Both the position numbers and the translations under genes were made by a program. Shown one piece after another: positions 18,342 through 27,112 of a stretch of DNA of 64,000 bases. The notes beneath the pieces were generated by a model. It made no database searches. It saw only the letters and a program-made list of their open reading frames with translations, and was not told where the DNA came from. Each line of letters begins with the position of its first letter. The stretch's first letter is position 1. The stretch is taken from assembly GCF_036250695.1 (NCBI RefSeq), contig NZ_CP109427.1, positions 2,356,001-2,420,000 on the forward strand, given 5' to 3'. This DNA is from Streptomyces sp. NBC_01497 (GTDB taxonomy: Bacteria > Actinomycetota > Actinomycetes > Streptomycetales > Streptomycetaceae).

Positions 18342-18604
18342 TCACCCCAACCAAGGGAATCTCCCCTGACCGCGCGCTCCTCGCCGTCGGTGCCCAGATC
18401 GCCGTGCAGCTGGACCGCCCGCTTACGGTCAGCCAGACCTGGGCTCGACTACGCGAGTGGCGCCGCGAGAACGGTCATCCAGCTCCGCTCTCCTTCGGGT
18501 GGTTCGTCCTTGCATTGGACGTCCTGCACGCGCTCGGCATCGTCGATCTGAACAACGAACTGCTCACCAGGGGGACCGCCCATGCTGCGCCAACTGCGCG
18601 CTGA
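18338..18604 (+). CDS. ABC-3C system middle component (MC6-like small protein)
   Basis: An 88-residue protein that starts GTG within GTGA overlapping the effector's stop and itself overlaps the ATPase gene by 23 bp. It reads ITPTKGISPDRALLAVGAQI, then LTVSQTWARLREWR and LSFGWFVLALDVLHALGIVD. This pattern ('tP.kgisPd.ALL.vGa.il' ... 'tvs.lW' ... 'sF.WFvLALD.Ly.lG.v') is what I associate with the middle component of ABC-three-component systems, closest to the MC6 type from memory. The family is thought to link the effector to the ABC ATPase. It is too small to be an enzyme. Confidence 0.72.
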   Translation: MITPTKGISPDRALLAVGAQIAVQLDRPLTVSQTWARLREWRRENGHPAPLSFGWFVLALDVLHALGIVDLNNELLTRGTAHAAPTAR

Positions 18605-20396
18605 TGATGAGCGGTTCAAGACGGTCACGTTCCAGTCCGGCTTGAACTTGCTGGTGGCGGAGACCACCGATGTCTCTCGTTCCACCGACAGCCGCAACGG
18701 CTCCGGCAAGTCCAGCATGATCGAACTGCTGCACTTTCTGCTCGGAGGCCGCCCCGACAACAAACACCTTGTCGCGCGTGAGGAACTGCGCAGGACTACC
18801 TTCACGCTCAGCCTGGACTGGCCCGAACTCCGGCAAGAGTTGAGAGTCAGCCGGAGCGGCGGAGACGCCAAGACGGTGACGCTCGATCCTGCGGTAGCCC
18901 GTCGGCCCGGCCCCACTGGGTTGTCCAGGATCGCCGAGCCGCCGAGTCTGTGGGAGGTAGCCGAGCCAGAGACACTGCCGGTCACGGTTGCCGGCCCCCA
19001 AAAAGTTCACTTCACCGAGTGGCAGGCACTCATCGAGGAGAATCTCTTTGGACTGACTGGAGACCACCCAGGGGTCAGTGGCCGCGCTCTGCTCTCATTC
19101 CTCATCCGCCGCGTAGGTGACCACGGGTTCAACGAGGCGGTGCGGAGTTTCGCCCGGCAGCCGGAGGGACAGGCGGCTCCCAACCTCGCCTACCTGCTAG
19201 GTCTTGATTCGTCCCTTGCTGCCCGTTACCAAGCTATCGCTGTCAAGAAGAATGCCCGTGACCAGCTAAAAAAGGCAGTCAACGATCCCGTATGGGGCCG
19301 TGTGGTTGGCAAGGCCGCGGATCTGCGCGGTGAGATTGCCGTGCAGAGTTCGAAGATCGAGGAACTGCGGCGACAGATCGCGGCATTTCGTGTCGTCCCC
19401 CAGTACGAGGCACTCAAGGAGCAAGCGGACAAGCTGACCCGCCGCATCCAGGACCTGAGTACCCAAGACATCATCGACCGCCGCAACCTTGACCATCTCG
19501 AACGCTCTGTGGAAGAGGCAGTCGACCCAGAGGTCCGTTATTTGGAGCAGGTCTATGACGAATTGGGCGTTACCCTGCCTCAGCAGGCGCTACGGCGATT
19601 CGATGATGTACGCGCCTTCCATGCGGCCGTGGTCCGAAACCGGCGCATATATCTCAAGGAAGAGATTGCTGAGACTCGTCAACGCCTCGATGCCCGCAAA
19701 GCTGAACGGGCGCGGCTCGATGACGAGCAGAGCAGAATCCTCAAGGACCTGAACGACGGTGGCGCATTGGAGGCACTCACCACCCTTCAGAAGGTTCTGG
19801 CGCAGGAAGAAGCGACCCTGGGCGCGCTTCAGCATCGGCTTGAGGCAGCTCAGGCCGTCGAGGAGAGTAGCCGAGAGATTGAGGCGTCCCGCCTCGAACT
19901 GACGCGTGAAGTCGATACGGACCTGCAGGAACGGCAAGAGCAGATCACTCAGGCCACGGTCTTGTTCAATGAGCTGGCTGGCCGACTCTACGGAAGCGAC
20001 AGGCCTGCTTACCTTTCGGTCGAGGCCGGGCGGAACACTTTGAAGATCACGCCCAAGATCAGCAGCGACGTGAGTCAGGGCATCAACAAGATGTCGATCT
20101 TCTGCTTCGACCTCACCATGGCGGTCATTGCCCACCGAGAAGGACGTGCACCTGATTTTCTGGTGCATGACAGTCACATCTTCGATGGGGTCGATGACCG
20201 CCAGCTAACTCGGGCGCTCGAGATCGCGGTGGACGTCACGGCGGCGGAAGGCATGCAGTACGTCGTCACAATCAATGAGGATGATCTCGGCAAGGCGCGC
20301 AATCTTGGTTTCAACCCAGCTCCTTACCTCATTGAACCGTTGCTCACCGATTCCTACGAGGGCGGAGGGCTTTTCGGGTTCCGGTTCGAACGGTAG
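18582..20396 (+). CDS. DUF2326-type coiled-coil ABC ATPase (ABC-3C system ATPase)
   Basis: A 604-residue SMC/Rad50-like ATPase. The N-terminal half-site begins MLRQLRADDERFKTVTFQSG and carries Walker A in DSRNGSGKSSMIELLHFLLG (GKS at residues 42-44). Residues about 205-470 are rich in heptads (for example KIEELRRQIAAF, ETRQRLDARKAERARL), predicting a long coiled coil. The C-terminal half has the DUF2326 block with Walker B in FLVHDSHIFDGVDDRQ near residue 530. ATG at 18582 lies within the middle-component gene. DUF2326 ATPases are the usual ATPase of ABC-3C systems, which are predicted conflict (defence) systems. Expected role: sensing and gating the effector, by inference. Confidence 0.82.
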   Translation: MLRQLRADDERFKTVTFQSGLNLLVAETTDVSRSTDSRNGSGKSSMIELLHFLLGGRPDNKHLVAREELRRTTFTLSLDWPELRQELRVSRSGGDAKTVTLDPAVARRPGPTGLSRIAEPPSLWEVAEPETLPVTVAGPQKVHFTEWQALIEENLFGLTGDHPGVSGRALLSFLIRRVGDHGFNEAVRSFARQPEGQAAPNLAYLLGLDSSLAARYQAIAVKKNARDQLKKAVNDPVWGRVVGKAADLRGEIAVQSSKIEELRRQIAAFRVVPQYEALKEQADKLTRRIQDLSTQDIIDRRNLDHLERSVEEAVDPEVRYLEQVYDELGVTLPQQALRRFDDVRAFHAAVVRNRRIYLKEEIAETRQRLDARKAERARLDDEQSRILKDLNDGGALEALTTLQKVLAQEEATLGALQHRLEAAQAVEESSREIEASRLELTREVDTDLQERQEQITQATVLFNELAGRLYGSDRPAYLSVEAGRNTLKITPKISSDVSQGINKMSIFCFDLTMAVIAHREGRAPDFLVHDSHIFDGVDDRQLTRALEIAVDVTAAEGMQYVVTINEDDLGKARNLGFNPAPYLIEPLLTDSYEGGGLFGFRFER

Positions 20397-20494
20397 ATGA
20401 CTCGAAGAGTGCCCCTCTGCCCGAAGCTCGCCGCCACCACTCGTGAGAATCAGCCAGGCCGCCCAGGAGTAATGTTTCCGTGGACAAAGGCTAA

Positions 20495-20860
20495 GGGCTG
20501 TCCCGTAACTGCTGGTCGCAGATGAGATGATCTTGTCGTGGCTGGTGTGATCACGGCGTCGGAGCCGTCCTGGATAGCCCCGTTCACCGGGCTCAGCCCG
20601 TGCCTGTTCGGGAAGCTGGTGACCGTTCTGCGGCGTGAGGGTGCGGACGCGGTCCGCAGGGGCCGGCCGTGGAGCCTGCCGCTGGAGGACCGTGCACTGC
20701 TGGTCGCGGCCAGTTGGCGCACGAACCTGACCATGCGCCAACTGGCCCCGCTGTTCGGGGGTGTCCAAGTCCGCAGCAGATCGGATCATCGATCATCTCG
20801 GGCCGATGCTCGCCCTGCAGCCGCGCAAGAGGTTTGCGAGGGACGCGGTGCTCATCGTGG
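20495..20860 (+). mobile_element. Truncated, frameshifted IS5-family insertion sequence remnant
   Basis: The left end appears at gggctgtcccgtaac (20495-20509), a typical terminal sequence of streptomycete IS5-family (IS112-like) elements. A transposase N-terminus starts GTG at 20538. The element ends abruptly near 20860, where transposase coding sequence joins the 3' end of the oppositely oriented MpaB-type gene. No right terminal repeat is present, so this is a deletion remnant and not mobile by itself. Confidence 0.72.
20538..20860 (+). pseudogene. IS5-family transposase fragment (frameshift near 20758, 3' truncated)
   Basis: The first part reads AGVITASEPSWIAPFTGLSP, then LLVAASWRTNLTMRQLAPLF, the N-terminal helix-turn-helix region of IS112-like transposases. 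After LAPLFG the frame shifts by one base: the continuing homologous sequence SKSAADRIIDHLGPMLALQP and RKRFARDAVLIV is found in another frame (20761-20860). The DDE catalytic domain is absent. One frameshift plus truncation make it non-functional. Confidence 0.75.
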
Positions 20861-21718
20861 CGGCGGCGCCATCGCCCAGCGGATGGTTCCCACCACCGCG
20901 TGACCCGCCAGGCGCACGCCTGTCTCCTCGACCAGCGGGAGGTACGGCAGGAGCAGCGGGAGCCGTGCCCGGGCCGGCAGCAGGGAGACCGCGCTCGCGG
21001 CGAGGGCCGCGTACGGCGGGCGGGCCGCGAGCGGCAGCGGCGGGTTCAGCAGCAGGAAGCGTGCTGCTTCCCGGGCCTGGCGGGTGCCGTGCAGTTCGGG
21101 CCCGTACGCGGCGAGCCGGTCGGCCAGTTCCGCCTGGTCGCGCGGCGGGTCGACGGCGCCGAGGGCGGTCGCGACGCGGGCCGCCTCGGCGACGTAGGTG
21201 TCATAGCCGTCCTCCGTCAGCGGCTGGGCCCCGTACCGGCGGTGCGCGCGCAGGAAGCTGTCCACCTCGGCGATGTGCACCCAGGTCAGCAGGTGCGGGT
21301 CGGCCGCGTGGTACGCCTCGCCCGCGTCGGTGCGCCCCCGTATCCGTTCGTGGACCGCGCGCACCCGCTCGACGGCCTCCTCGGCGTCCCGCGCCGTGCC
21401 GAAGGTGGTCACCGCGAGGAAGGTGCTGGTGCGCTGGAGGCGGCCCCACGGATCGCCCTTGTAGCCGGAGTGCGCCGCGACGGCGGCCATGGCCAGCGGA
21501 TGCAGTGACTGCAGGAGCAGGGCCCGCAGCCCTCCCACGAACATCGACGCGTCGCCGTGCACGGTCCTGATGGCACTGCCCGGGGGGAACCAGCGTTCAC
21601 CGGGGGCGTCGTGGATACGGGCGCGGGCCGCGCCTCCCCCGGGGCCCGCGACCCGCTCGAACAACGCGCCGCCGAGCCGGGTCCGGGCGCCCGCCAGGGA
21701 GGGTGCGGACCATTCCAT
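20852..21718 (-). CDS. MpaB-type oxygenase family protein (DUF2236), 3' end altered by IS remnant
   Basis: A 288-residue protein of the DUF2236/MpaB-like family, whose characterised relative Lcp (latex-clearing protein) is a b-type haem oxygenase. Landmarks: LLQSLHPLAMAAVAAHSGYK, DPWGRLQRTSTFLAVTTFGT, then HLLTWVHIAEVDSFLRAHRR, which places conserved histidines and the Arg-rich haem region. ATG at 21718. The stop codon and last codons (20852-20860) lie inside sequence that also belongs to the IS remnant transcribed from the other strand, so the native C-terminus has probably been replaced. The conserved core is intact, so it may still function. Substrate unknown. Confidence 0.82.
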   Translation of the reverse strand: MEWSAPSLAGARTRLGGALFERVAGPGGGAARARIHDAPGERWFPPGSAIRTVHGDASMFVGGLRALLLQSLHPLAMAAVAAHSGYKGDPWGRLQRTSTFLAVTTFGTARDAEEAVERVRAVHERIRGRTDAGEAYHAADPHLLTWVHIAEVDSFLRAHRRYGAQPLTEDGYDTYVAEAARVATALGAVDPPRDQAELADRLAAYGPELHGTRQAREAARFLLLNPPLPLAARPPYAALAASAVSLLPARARLPLLLPYLPLVEETGVRLAGHAVVGTIRWAMAPPPR

Positions 21719-21837
21719 GACTCCATTGTCCGCCTGCCCGGCAGCAAGCGCGGCGGTCCGGCACCGCCCGTGCGCCCACCTGGCCGGCCCCCCGCCTCGC
21801 CTCGCGCAGTCGCGGGGAACGGGGCACGTGGGACCGC

Positions 21838-23382
21838 TCAGGGACTCGCGGTCTTGCGGACCCTCGCCAGCAGCGGCGGGGAGTGGTATCCGGTCGAGGC
21901 ACCGGACATCCATCCCTGGAGATCGGGCGCGACCGCCCGGGCCCCGCCGAGCGTCCACAGCACGAGCAGCAACGCGCCGGAGATCACGGTGAACAGCAGG
22001 ATGATCAGCACGCTGAGGTGGAACCCGTCGGTCAGCGTGTGCCGGGTCATCGTGAGGTGCAGCAGCACGGGGCCGACCAGGAAGGCCGCCTCCGAGCGGA
22101 GCAGTTCGACCAGGGCGAAGGTCGGGCCCAGCTGGAGCGCCGAGACCGAGAAACCGGCCAGGAACAGTCCGGGGGCGACGCCCGCCCCGGCGCCGTAGCC
22201 GAGGAAGAGCGCGGCGACGGCGATGAGCGGGGACGCGTTCGACGGGGTGACCGCCAGCAGCAGGCCGGCACCCACCGCGACGCTGACGATGCCGGAGAGC
22301 GCCAGGTAGGGCGTGCCCCAGGTCGTCACGATGCGGCGGAACATCGCGGCGGAGATGATGATCCCGAGGAGCTGGGGAGCGATGAGCAGTCCGGTGTGAA
22401 CCGGCGTGAAGTGCGAGACCTCCTGCAGGTACACCTCGATCAGTTCCAGCAGCGTGGTGAAGGACGCGCCGACGACCATGGCGTTGAGTGTTCCGGTGAC
22501 CGGCAGCGTGTTGCTGATCGGGCGCATCGGCATCAGCGCTTCGGCCTTGCGGTACTGACCCGCCACCAGAAGGCCGCCGCACACCAGGCCCGCCACGACG
22601 AGGCCGATGAAGACCGGCGAGGTGAAGCCGCCGCGCGAGAGCCACGCGACACCGAAGAACGGCAGCGCCGTCGTGCCGGCCGCGAGCGGGATCGCCAGCC
22701 AGTCGAAGGCCGCACGCTTGTTCGGTGGCTCGTTCCTCTCGAACGTCATGGCGCCGACGGTCAGGCCGACCGCCGCGAGCACCGCGACGGAGATGTAGAG
22801 CAGTCGCCAGCCGCTGTACGTGCCGACGAGACCGCCGACCACCGGGCCGAGGGTCACCATGCCGAACAGGCCGAGGCTGATGACGGCGGCGGTGGTCGGG
22901 ATCCGGTCCACGCCGTGGGTGACGACGAGCGGCGGCAGGGCGGCCACCAGCAGCATGCCGGTGAACAGGCCCTGGAGGATGGCCCCGGCCATGAACTGGC
23001 CGACCGCCTGCGCGCTCAGCGCGAGGACCGAGCTCAGCACGAAGCCGATCTCGCAGACGATGTAGACGTGCCGGCCGGGGATCCGCTGGATGAGGTCGGC
23101 GGAGGCGACCGCGCCGAACGCGTAGGCGGCGTTCGCCATGCCCGCGGCCACCTGGAGCTCGAAGCGGGTGGCGCCCAGTTCGCGCATGAGCACCGGCTGG
23201 AACAGCGAGAGGGCCGTGGTGAGGACGAGGAAGGGGCTCAGCGCGAGCAGGGCGAGGGTGACGGCGCCGGGATAGCTGCCCGCCAGCGGAAGACCGCGGC
23301 GGACAGGAGGCGTCGTGAGATGGGAAGGAATGGCCGCCTCCGGGGGCACGAGGTGGACGGCGGCGCATCCATCCCCCGGCAT
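21838..23382 (-). CDS. MFS transporter
   Basis: A 514-residue major facilitator with about 12-14 hydrophobic segments, e.g. AVTLALLALSPFLVLTTALS as helix 1 and GAVASADLIQRIPGRHVYIV containing the loop 2-3 'D..grR'-like motif A equivalent. QYRKAEALMPMRP marks the central loop. Overall it resembles drug-proton antiporters of the EmrB/QacA-like 14-TM group, but no substrate motif is decisive. ATG at 23382. It is transcribed in the same direction as the MpaB-like gene, 120 bp upstream of it. Confidence 0.85.
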   Translation of the reverse strand: MPGDGCAAVHLVPPEAAIPSHLTTPPVRRGLPLAGSYPGAVTLALLALSPFLVLTTALSLFQPVLMRELGATRFELQVAAGMANAAYAFGAVASADLIQRIPGRHVYIVCEIGFVLSSVLALSAQAVGQFMAGAILQGLFTGMLLVAALPPLVVTHGVDRIPTTAAVISLGLFGMVTLGPVVGGLVGTYSGWRLLYISVAVLAAVGLTVGAMTFERNEPPNKRAAFDWLAIPLAAGTTALPFFGVAWLSRGGFTSPVFIGLVVAGLVCGGLLVAGQYRKAEALMPMRPISNTLPVTGTLNAMVVGASFTTLLELIEVYLQEVSHFTPVHTGLLIAPQLLGIIISAAMFRRIVTTWGTPYLALSGIVSVAVGAGLLLAVTPSNASPLIAVAALFLGYGAGAGVAPGLFLAGFSVSALQLGPTFALVELLRSEAAFLVGPVLLHLTMTRHTLTDGFHLSVLIILLFTVISGALLLVLWTLGGARAVAPDLQGWMSGASTGYHSPPLLARVRKTASP

Positions 23383-23572
23383 GCGTGAGGGGGCCGATCG
23401 CTGCGGCCGGATGCGGCGCCCGGTCTTGCGACTCCTGTCCGTTATGTCCAGGTCGCGACCTCAGCGTACGGTCCGTCCCGCCCGGCTCCCTCATGACGCG
23501 CCGCCCGGGACGCGGGCGGCACGGCGGTGGCAGCCGGGAAAGGGCGTCCACGCGGCGCCCCGCACCGCGGTC

Positions 23573-24709
23573 TCAGGCGTCGGTGACGCGCAGGGCGCGG
23601 GCGCCCCCGGGGCTGCCGTGCGTCGCGAAGGACAGCAGGCGCTCGCCCTCCTCGGCGAGCCCGGCCCGCTCCCGCCGCGTCACCGGCGCGAACAGGCGCA
23701 CCTCCAGGGTGGTGCCGGTGCGGTCCGCGGCGAGCCGCCACGCCCCCCGGACGAAGCCCCCCACGAGGACCGTCCCGGGAATCACCCCGTTCTTCGTCGC
23801 GATGGCCCTCCGGTGCGCGTCGCTGATGATCCTGGTGCGGTCCGCGTGGGCCAGGATCGCGTTGTCGTACGGGGCCAGGAGGCGTACCGGCGCGGGGACG
23901 TCGGGGCCCGGGCGCGGGGCGCCGGGCAGGTCGAGGAGTTCGTTGCCCGCCTCGTCGCGCAGGGCCACCAGCCGGGGCCGCAGCCGTTCGGCCACCGCGC
24001 GCAGCCGGGTCACTCCGGACCAGGTCTGGATGTCCTTCACCGTGGCGGGCCCGAACGCCGCGAGGTAGCGCAGGACCAGTGCCTCGGGGTCGGGGACGGA
24101 GTCGAGAGGTCCCCCGAGCCAGTCCTCGGCCGTGGCGTACGTGGTCCCCCCGCTGCGCCCCCACAGTCCCCGTGGCGGGATCTGGACGAGAGGCAGCAGC
24201 GTGCGGGCGACGGTCGCCAGAGCGGCGGCGGGGCTTTGGGGCCACCGGTCGCGCAGCAGCTCGCCCAGTTCGGCGGCCGTACGGGGCCGCTCGGCCAGCG
24301 CGCCGCGCGCCTCGGCCACGAGTTCGGCGCGGTCCACGCCGGGCAGGTCCCTGCCGTGGACGTCCTCCGCGAACCGTTCGAGGAAGGGCTGCACCCAGGG
24401 CCGCAGCGCCCGGCAGTCCTGCGCGCCGACCAGGTGGACCGTGCCGCGCATGAGCGTGATGCGCACGGCGCGCCGGTCGCCGAGCGGGCCGGACAGCTGC
24501 TCGGGGGTGAAGTCCACGAGCCGTCCCCACAGGCCGTAGTACGGCGGGGTCGGGGCCTGCGCCTGGAGGCCCACCAGGCGCCCCACCGCGTCGAGGGCGC
24601 TCATGGCGTGCCGCTCCAGCAGCAGCTGCCGGGCGAGGAAGGCGCGGTTGAGAGCCGTGCGTCCGATCAGCGGCGGGGAGGGTGCGGGGGCGGAGGGGCG
24701 GGCGGGCAT
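23573..24709 (-). CDS. Winged-helix DNA-binding protein of the AlkZ/YcaQ-like (HTH_42) family
   Basis: A 378-residue protein. The N-terminus (LIGRTALNRAFLARQLLLER) and the segment AVGRLVGLQAQAPTPPYYGL match the HTH_42 family. This includes a QxQ motif (Gln 49, Gln 51), the catalytic signature of AlkZ/YcaQ DNA glycosylases that unhook interstrand crosslinks or bulky alkyl adducts. RITLMRGTVHLVGAQDCRAL and LAPYDNAILAHADRTRI are further family landmarks. ATG at 24709 has an aggagt RBS. Many family members are housekeeping paralogs of unknown lesion specificity, so glycosylase activity is plausible but not shown. Confidence 0.8.
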   Translation of the reverse strand: MPARPSAPAPSPPLIGRTALNRAFLARQLLLERHAMSALDAVGRLVGLQAQAPTPPYYGLWGRLVDFTPEQLSGPLGDRRAVRITLMRGTVHLVGAQDCRALRPWVQPFLERFAEDVHGRDLPGVDRAELVAEARGALAERPRTAAELGELLRDRWPQSPAAALATVARTLLPLVQIPPRGLWGRSGGTTYATAEDWLGGPLDSVPDPEALVLRYLAAFGPATVKDIQTWSGVTRLRAVAERLRPRLVALRDEAGNELLDLPGAPRPGPDVPAPVRLLAPYDNAILAHADRTRIISDAHRRAIATKNGVIPGTVLVGGFVRGAWRLAADRTGTTLEVRLFAPVTRRERAGLAEEGERLLSFATHGSPGGARALRVTDA

Positions 24710-24773
24710 GGGACTCCTCGTCGCGAGATGCTCCTGCCCCGCGCCGGGCGCCGCGCAGGAGCATGATGGAGGG

Positions 24774-24986
24774 ATGAAGACCATGCAGCGCACGCTGGGG
24801 GCCGGACGCCGGCTGGGTCAGCAGGCCGCCGAGTCCTCGTTCGAGAATCCGGCGATCCTCGGGGTCGTCATTCTCGCTGGGCTGACCATTCTGTGGGTGA
24901 TTCTCGGCAATGTGTACGGGATCGTGAGCTCGCTCGTCGCGATGGCCCTCACGATGCTGATCGCGGTGCGCTACACCCGGCGCTGA
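24774..24986 (+). CDS. Small membrane protein of unknown function
   Basis: A 70-residue protein starting ATG at 24774 with a ggaggg RBS. Residues about 24-62 form two closely spaced hydrophobic segments (NPAILGVVILAGLTILWVIL and IVSSLVAMALTMLIAV), followed by a basic end RYTRR. I do not recognise the family. It is divergent from the winged-helix gene, sharing a short promoter region. Confidence 0.6.
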   Translation: MKTMQRTLGAGRRLGQQAAESSFENPAILGVVILAGLTILWVILGNVYGIVSSLVAMALTMLIAVRYTRR

Positions 24987-25183
24987 CCTCCCGGGGCCCA
25001 CCCGACCGGCCGGGGAGGACGCACGACGGTCCGCCCCGCCACCGGGCCGCCCCACCACGCCACGGGCGTTCCCACCTGCGGGGGTCCCCCTCCCCCCGGC
25101 ACGTCCACGCCCCGGGCCCGCACGGCCCCACACGGGACGCCCAACGGTTCCGCGCCGTCCCACGCCGGGGACCCGCAAGCACC

Positions 25184-25330
25184 AGCCCGCTCCCTGATGC
25201 CTGCCCGCTCCTTGAGGCCGGGCCGATCAGCCCGGCTGCCCCTTGACGCAGGCCCGCCCCTTGACGCAGGCCCGCTCCTTCGCCCCGGCCCCTCCTTGAC
25301 CCCGGCCCGCTCCCTGAACGCCGGGCCGCT
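25184..25330. repeat. Degenerate 18-bp tandem repeat in an intergenic region
   Basis: A run of about seven decayed copies of a unit close to gcccgctccttgacgcag; two adjacent copies (near 25240-25278) are almost identical. It lies in the 630-bp space (24987-25615) between the small membrane protein and the secreted protein gene. Two frames remain open through it, but codon composition does not look coding and there is no RBS, so I treat it as non-coding minisatellite-like DNA. The rest of the interval (25340-25615) holds only the leader and RBS of the next gene. Confidence 0.6.
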
Positions 25331-25615
25331 CGCCACCGCGTCGAGCCACGGCCGTCCGGGCAGCGCCCCGCTCCCCTCACCACAGCCATTCGGGTGACGC
25401 CCCGCCACCACCGTCCGCCCGTCCGGCGTGCGGGAGCGGCCCCCTGGGCGCGAAGTTCATCGATCCGTCGCACAGCGCGGTCTTCCGTTTACGGGTCTAC
25501 GCGCGCAGAGTATCCCCCACACCTCGCGCCACCGTGCGTACCGCACGCCCGCGCGTACCGCACCGCCGTACGTCCCTCAGGTCTCATCTCCCCCGCCCCA
25601 CACGGAGGTTGACGG

Positions 25616-27103
25616 ATGTTCCGATCCCGCAGAGTCCGACTGGCGGCAGCCGCCGCGGCGGCGTCGCTCGGCATGGTCGCCGCGGGCGCCCTCGCCACCG
25701 CGCAGGCCGCCCCCGCACCCGATGGGGCGGTGGCCGCACCGCGTGCGGCCGCCGCCTCGCACCGCGTCCTGTTCGACAACACCGAGGCCGAGACGGCGGG
25801 CAACGCCGACTGGGTCATCTCCACCAGCCAGCCCGATCCGCTCGGCGAGGACGCGTCGCCCTCCGGCGAGAAGGACTGGACCGGCGCCCTGTCCTCGTGG
25901 GGTGTCGCCCTCCAGAAGACGGGCGCCTACTCGCTCGACACCCTGCCGTCCGGCAGTTCCATCACCTACGGCGGGTCGGGCGCGCTCGACCTGAAGAACT
26001 TCGACACGTTCGTGCTGCCGGAGCCGAACATCCAGTTCACCGCCGCCGAGAAAAGCGCGATCATGAAGTTCGTGCAGAACGGCGGCGGGCTCTTCCTGAT
26101 CTCCGACCACACCGGCAGCGACCGCAACAACGACGGCTACGACTCCCCGAAGGTCATCAACGACCTGCTGACGAACAACGGGGTCGACAACACCGACCCC
26201 TTCGGGTTCTCCGTCGACTCCGTCGACATCAGCTCCGGCACCCCGCGCGCGATCAGCGACAGCTCGAACCCGGTACTGAACGGCTCCTTCGGCAAGGTCA
26301 CCGGCTCCACCATCGCGGACGGCACCACGTTCACGCTGAAGCCGGGCGACAACCCGAACGTCAAGGGCCTCGTGTGGAAGTCCGGCGCGAACACCTCCGG
26401 CACCACCGGCGCCTTCTTCGTCACCAGCACCTTCGGCAGCGGCCGGGTGGCGATCTGGGGTGACAGCTCACCGATCGACGACGGTACGGGCCACCCGGGC
26501 GACACCCTGTACGACGGCTGGAACGACACCGGAGGCACCAACGCGGCCCTCGCCCTCAACGCCACCGCCTGGCTCGCCGGCGACGGCACGACGGGCGGCG
26601 GCGGCACGACGCCTCCCGGCGGGGGCGGCGGGAGCTGCGACGCCGGCCAGCTGCTGGCCAACCCGGGCTTCGAGTCCGGCAGCACCGGGTGGACCGCGTC
26701 CGACAAGGTGATCTCGTCCAGCTCCGGCGAGGCGGCGCACTCCGGCTCGTACAAGGCCTGGCTCGACGGGTACGGGACGGCGACCACGAACACGCTCTCC
26801 CAGAGCGTCTCCCTTCCCGCGGGCTGCTCGGCGACGCTCTCCTACTGGCTGCACATCGACACGGCCGAGACCGGGTCGACCGCGTTCGACACCCTGAAGG
26901 TGCAGGTCCTCAGCGCGTCGGGGACGGTGCTCGGGACGGTCGGCAGCTGGTCCAACGCGAACGCGGCAAGTGGCTACCAGCAGCGCACGGCGGACCTGAG
27001 TGCGTACGCGGGCCAGAACGTCACGCTGCGTTTCACCGGGACGGAGGGCTCCAAGCTCCAGACGTCGTTCGTGGTCGACGACACGGCGCTCACCGTCGGC
27101 TGA
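25616..27103 (+). CDS. Secreted two-domain protein (GATase-like N-terminal domain plus C-terminal beta-sandwich)
   Basis: A 495-residue exported protein. Signal peptide: MFRSRRVR, a hydrophobic Ala-rich run, cleavage near AQAAP (about residue 32). The first domain (about 45-320) contains [40 protein letters not shown] and [20 protein letters not shown], resembling class-I glutamine-amidotransferase-fold 'DUF4350-like' proteins. A Gly/Thr/Pro linker (about 326-341) leads to a C-terminal domain starting [17 protein letters not shown], which resembles carbohydrate-binding-like beta-sandwiches found after many Streptomyces secreted hydrolases. ATG with ggagg RBS. Catalytic activity is not identifiable. 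Confidence 0.7.
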   Translation: MFRSRRVRLAAAAAAASLGMVAAGALATAQAAPAPDGAVAAPRAAAASHRVLFDNTEAETAGNADWVISTSQPDPLGEDASPSGEKDWTGALSSWGVALQKTGAYSLDTLPSGSSITYGGSGALDLKNFDTFVLPEPNIQFTAAEKSAIMKFVQNGGGLFLISDHTGSDRNNDGYDSPKVINDLLTNNGVDNTDPFGFSVDSVDISSGTPRAISDSSNPVLNGSFGKVTGSTIADGTTFTLKPGDNPNVKGLVWKSGANTSGTTGAFFVTSTFGSGRVAIWGDSSPIDDGTGHPGDTLYDGWNDTGGTNAALALNATAWLAGDGTTGGGGTTPPGGGGGSCDAGQLLANPGFESGSTGWTASDKVISSSSGEAAHSGSYKAWLDGYGTATTNTLSQSVSLPAGCSATLSYWLHIDTAETGSTAFDTLKVQVLSASGTVLGTVGSWSNANAASGYQQRTADLSAYAGQNVTLRFTGTEGSKLQTSFVVDDTALTVG

Positions 27104-27112
27104 GCGGGCGGC

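Noticed and set aside
21883..23388. A 501-residue frame on the plus strand opposite the MFS gene
   Set aside because: Arg/Glu/Asp-rich shadow of the hydrophobic MFS protein; the MFS frame has the helices and motif.
25184..25397. A 66-residue plus-strand frame over the 18-bp repeats
   Set aside because: No RBS, and composition follows the DNA repeat, not codon bias.
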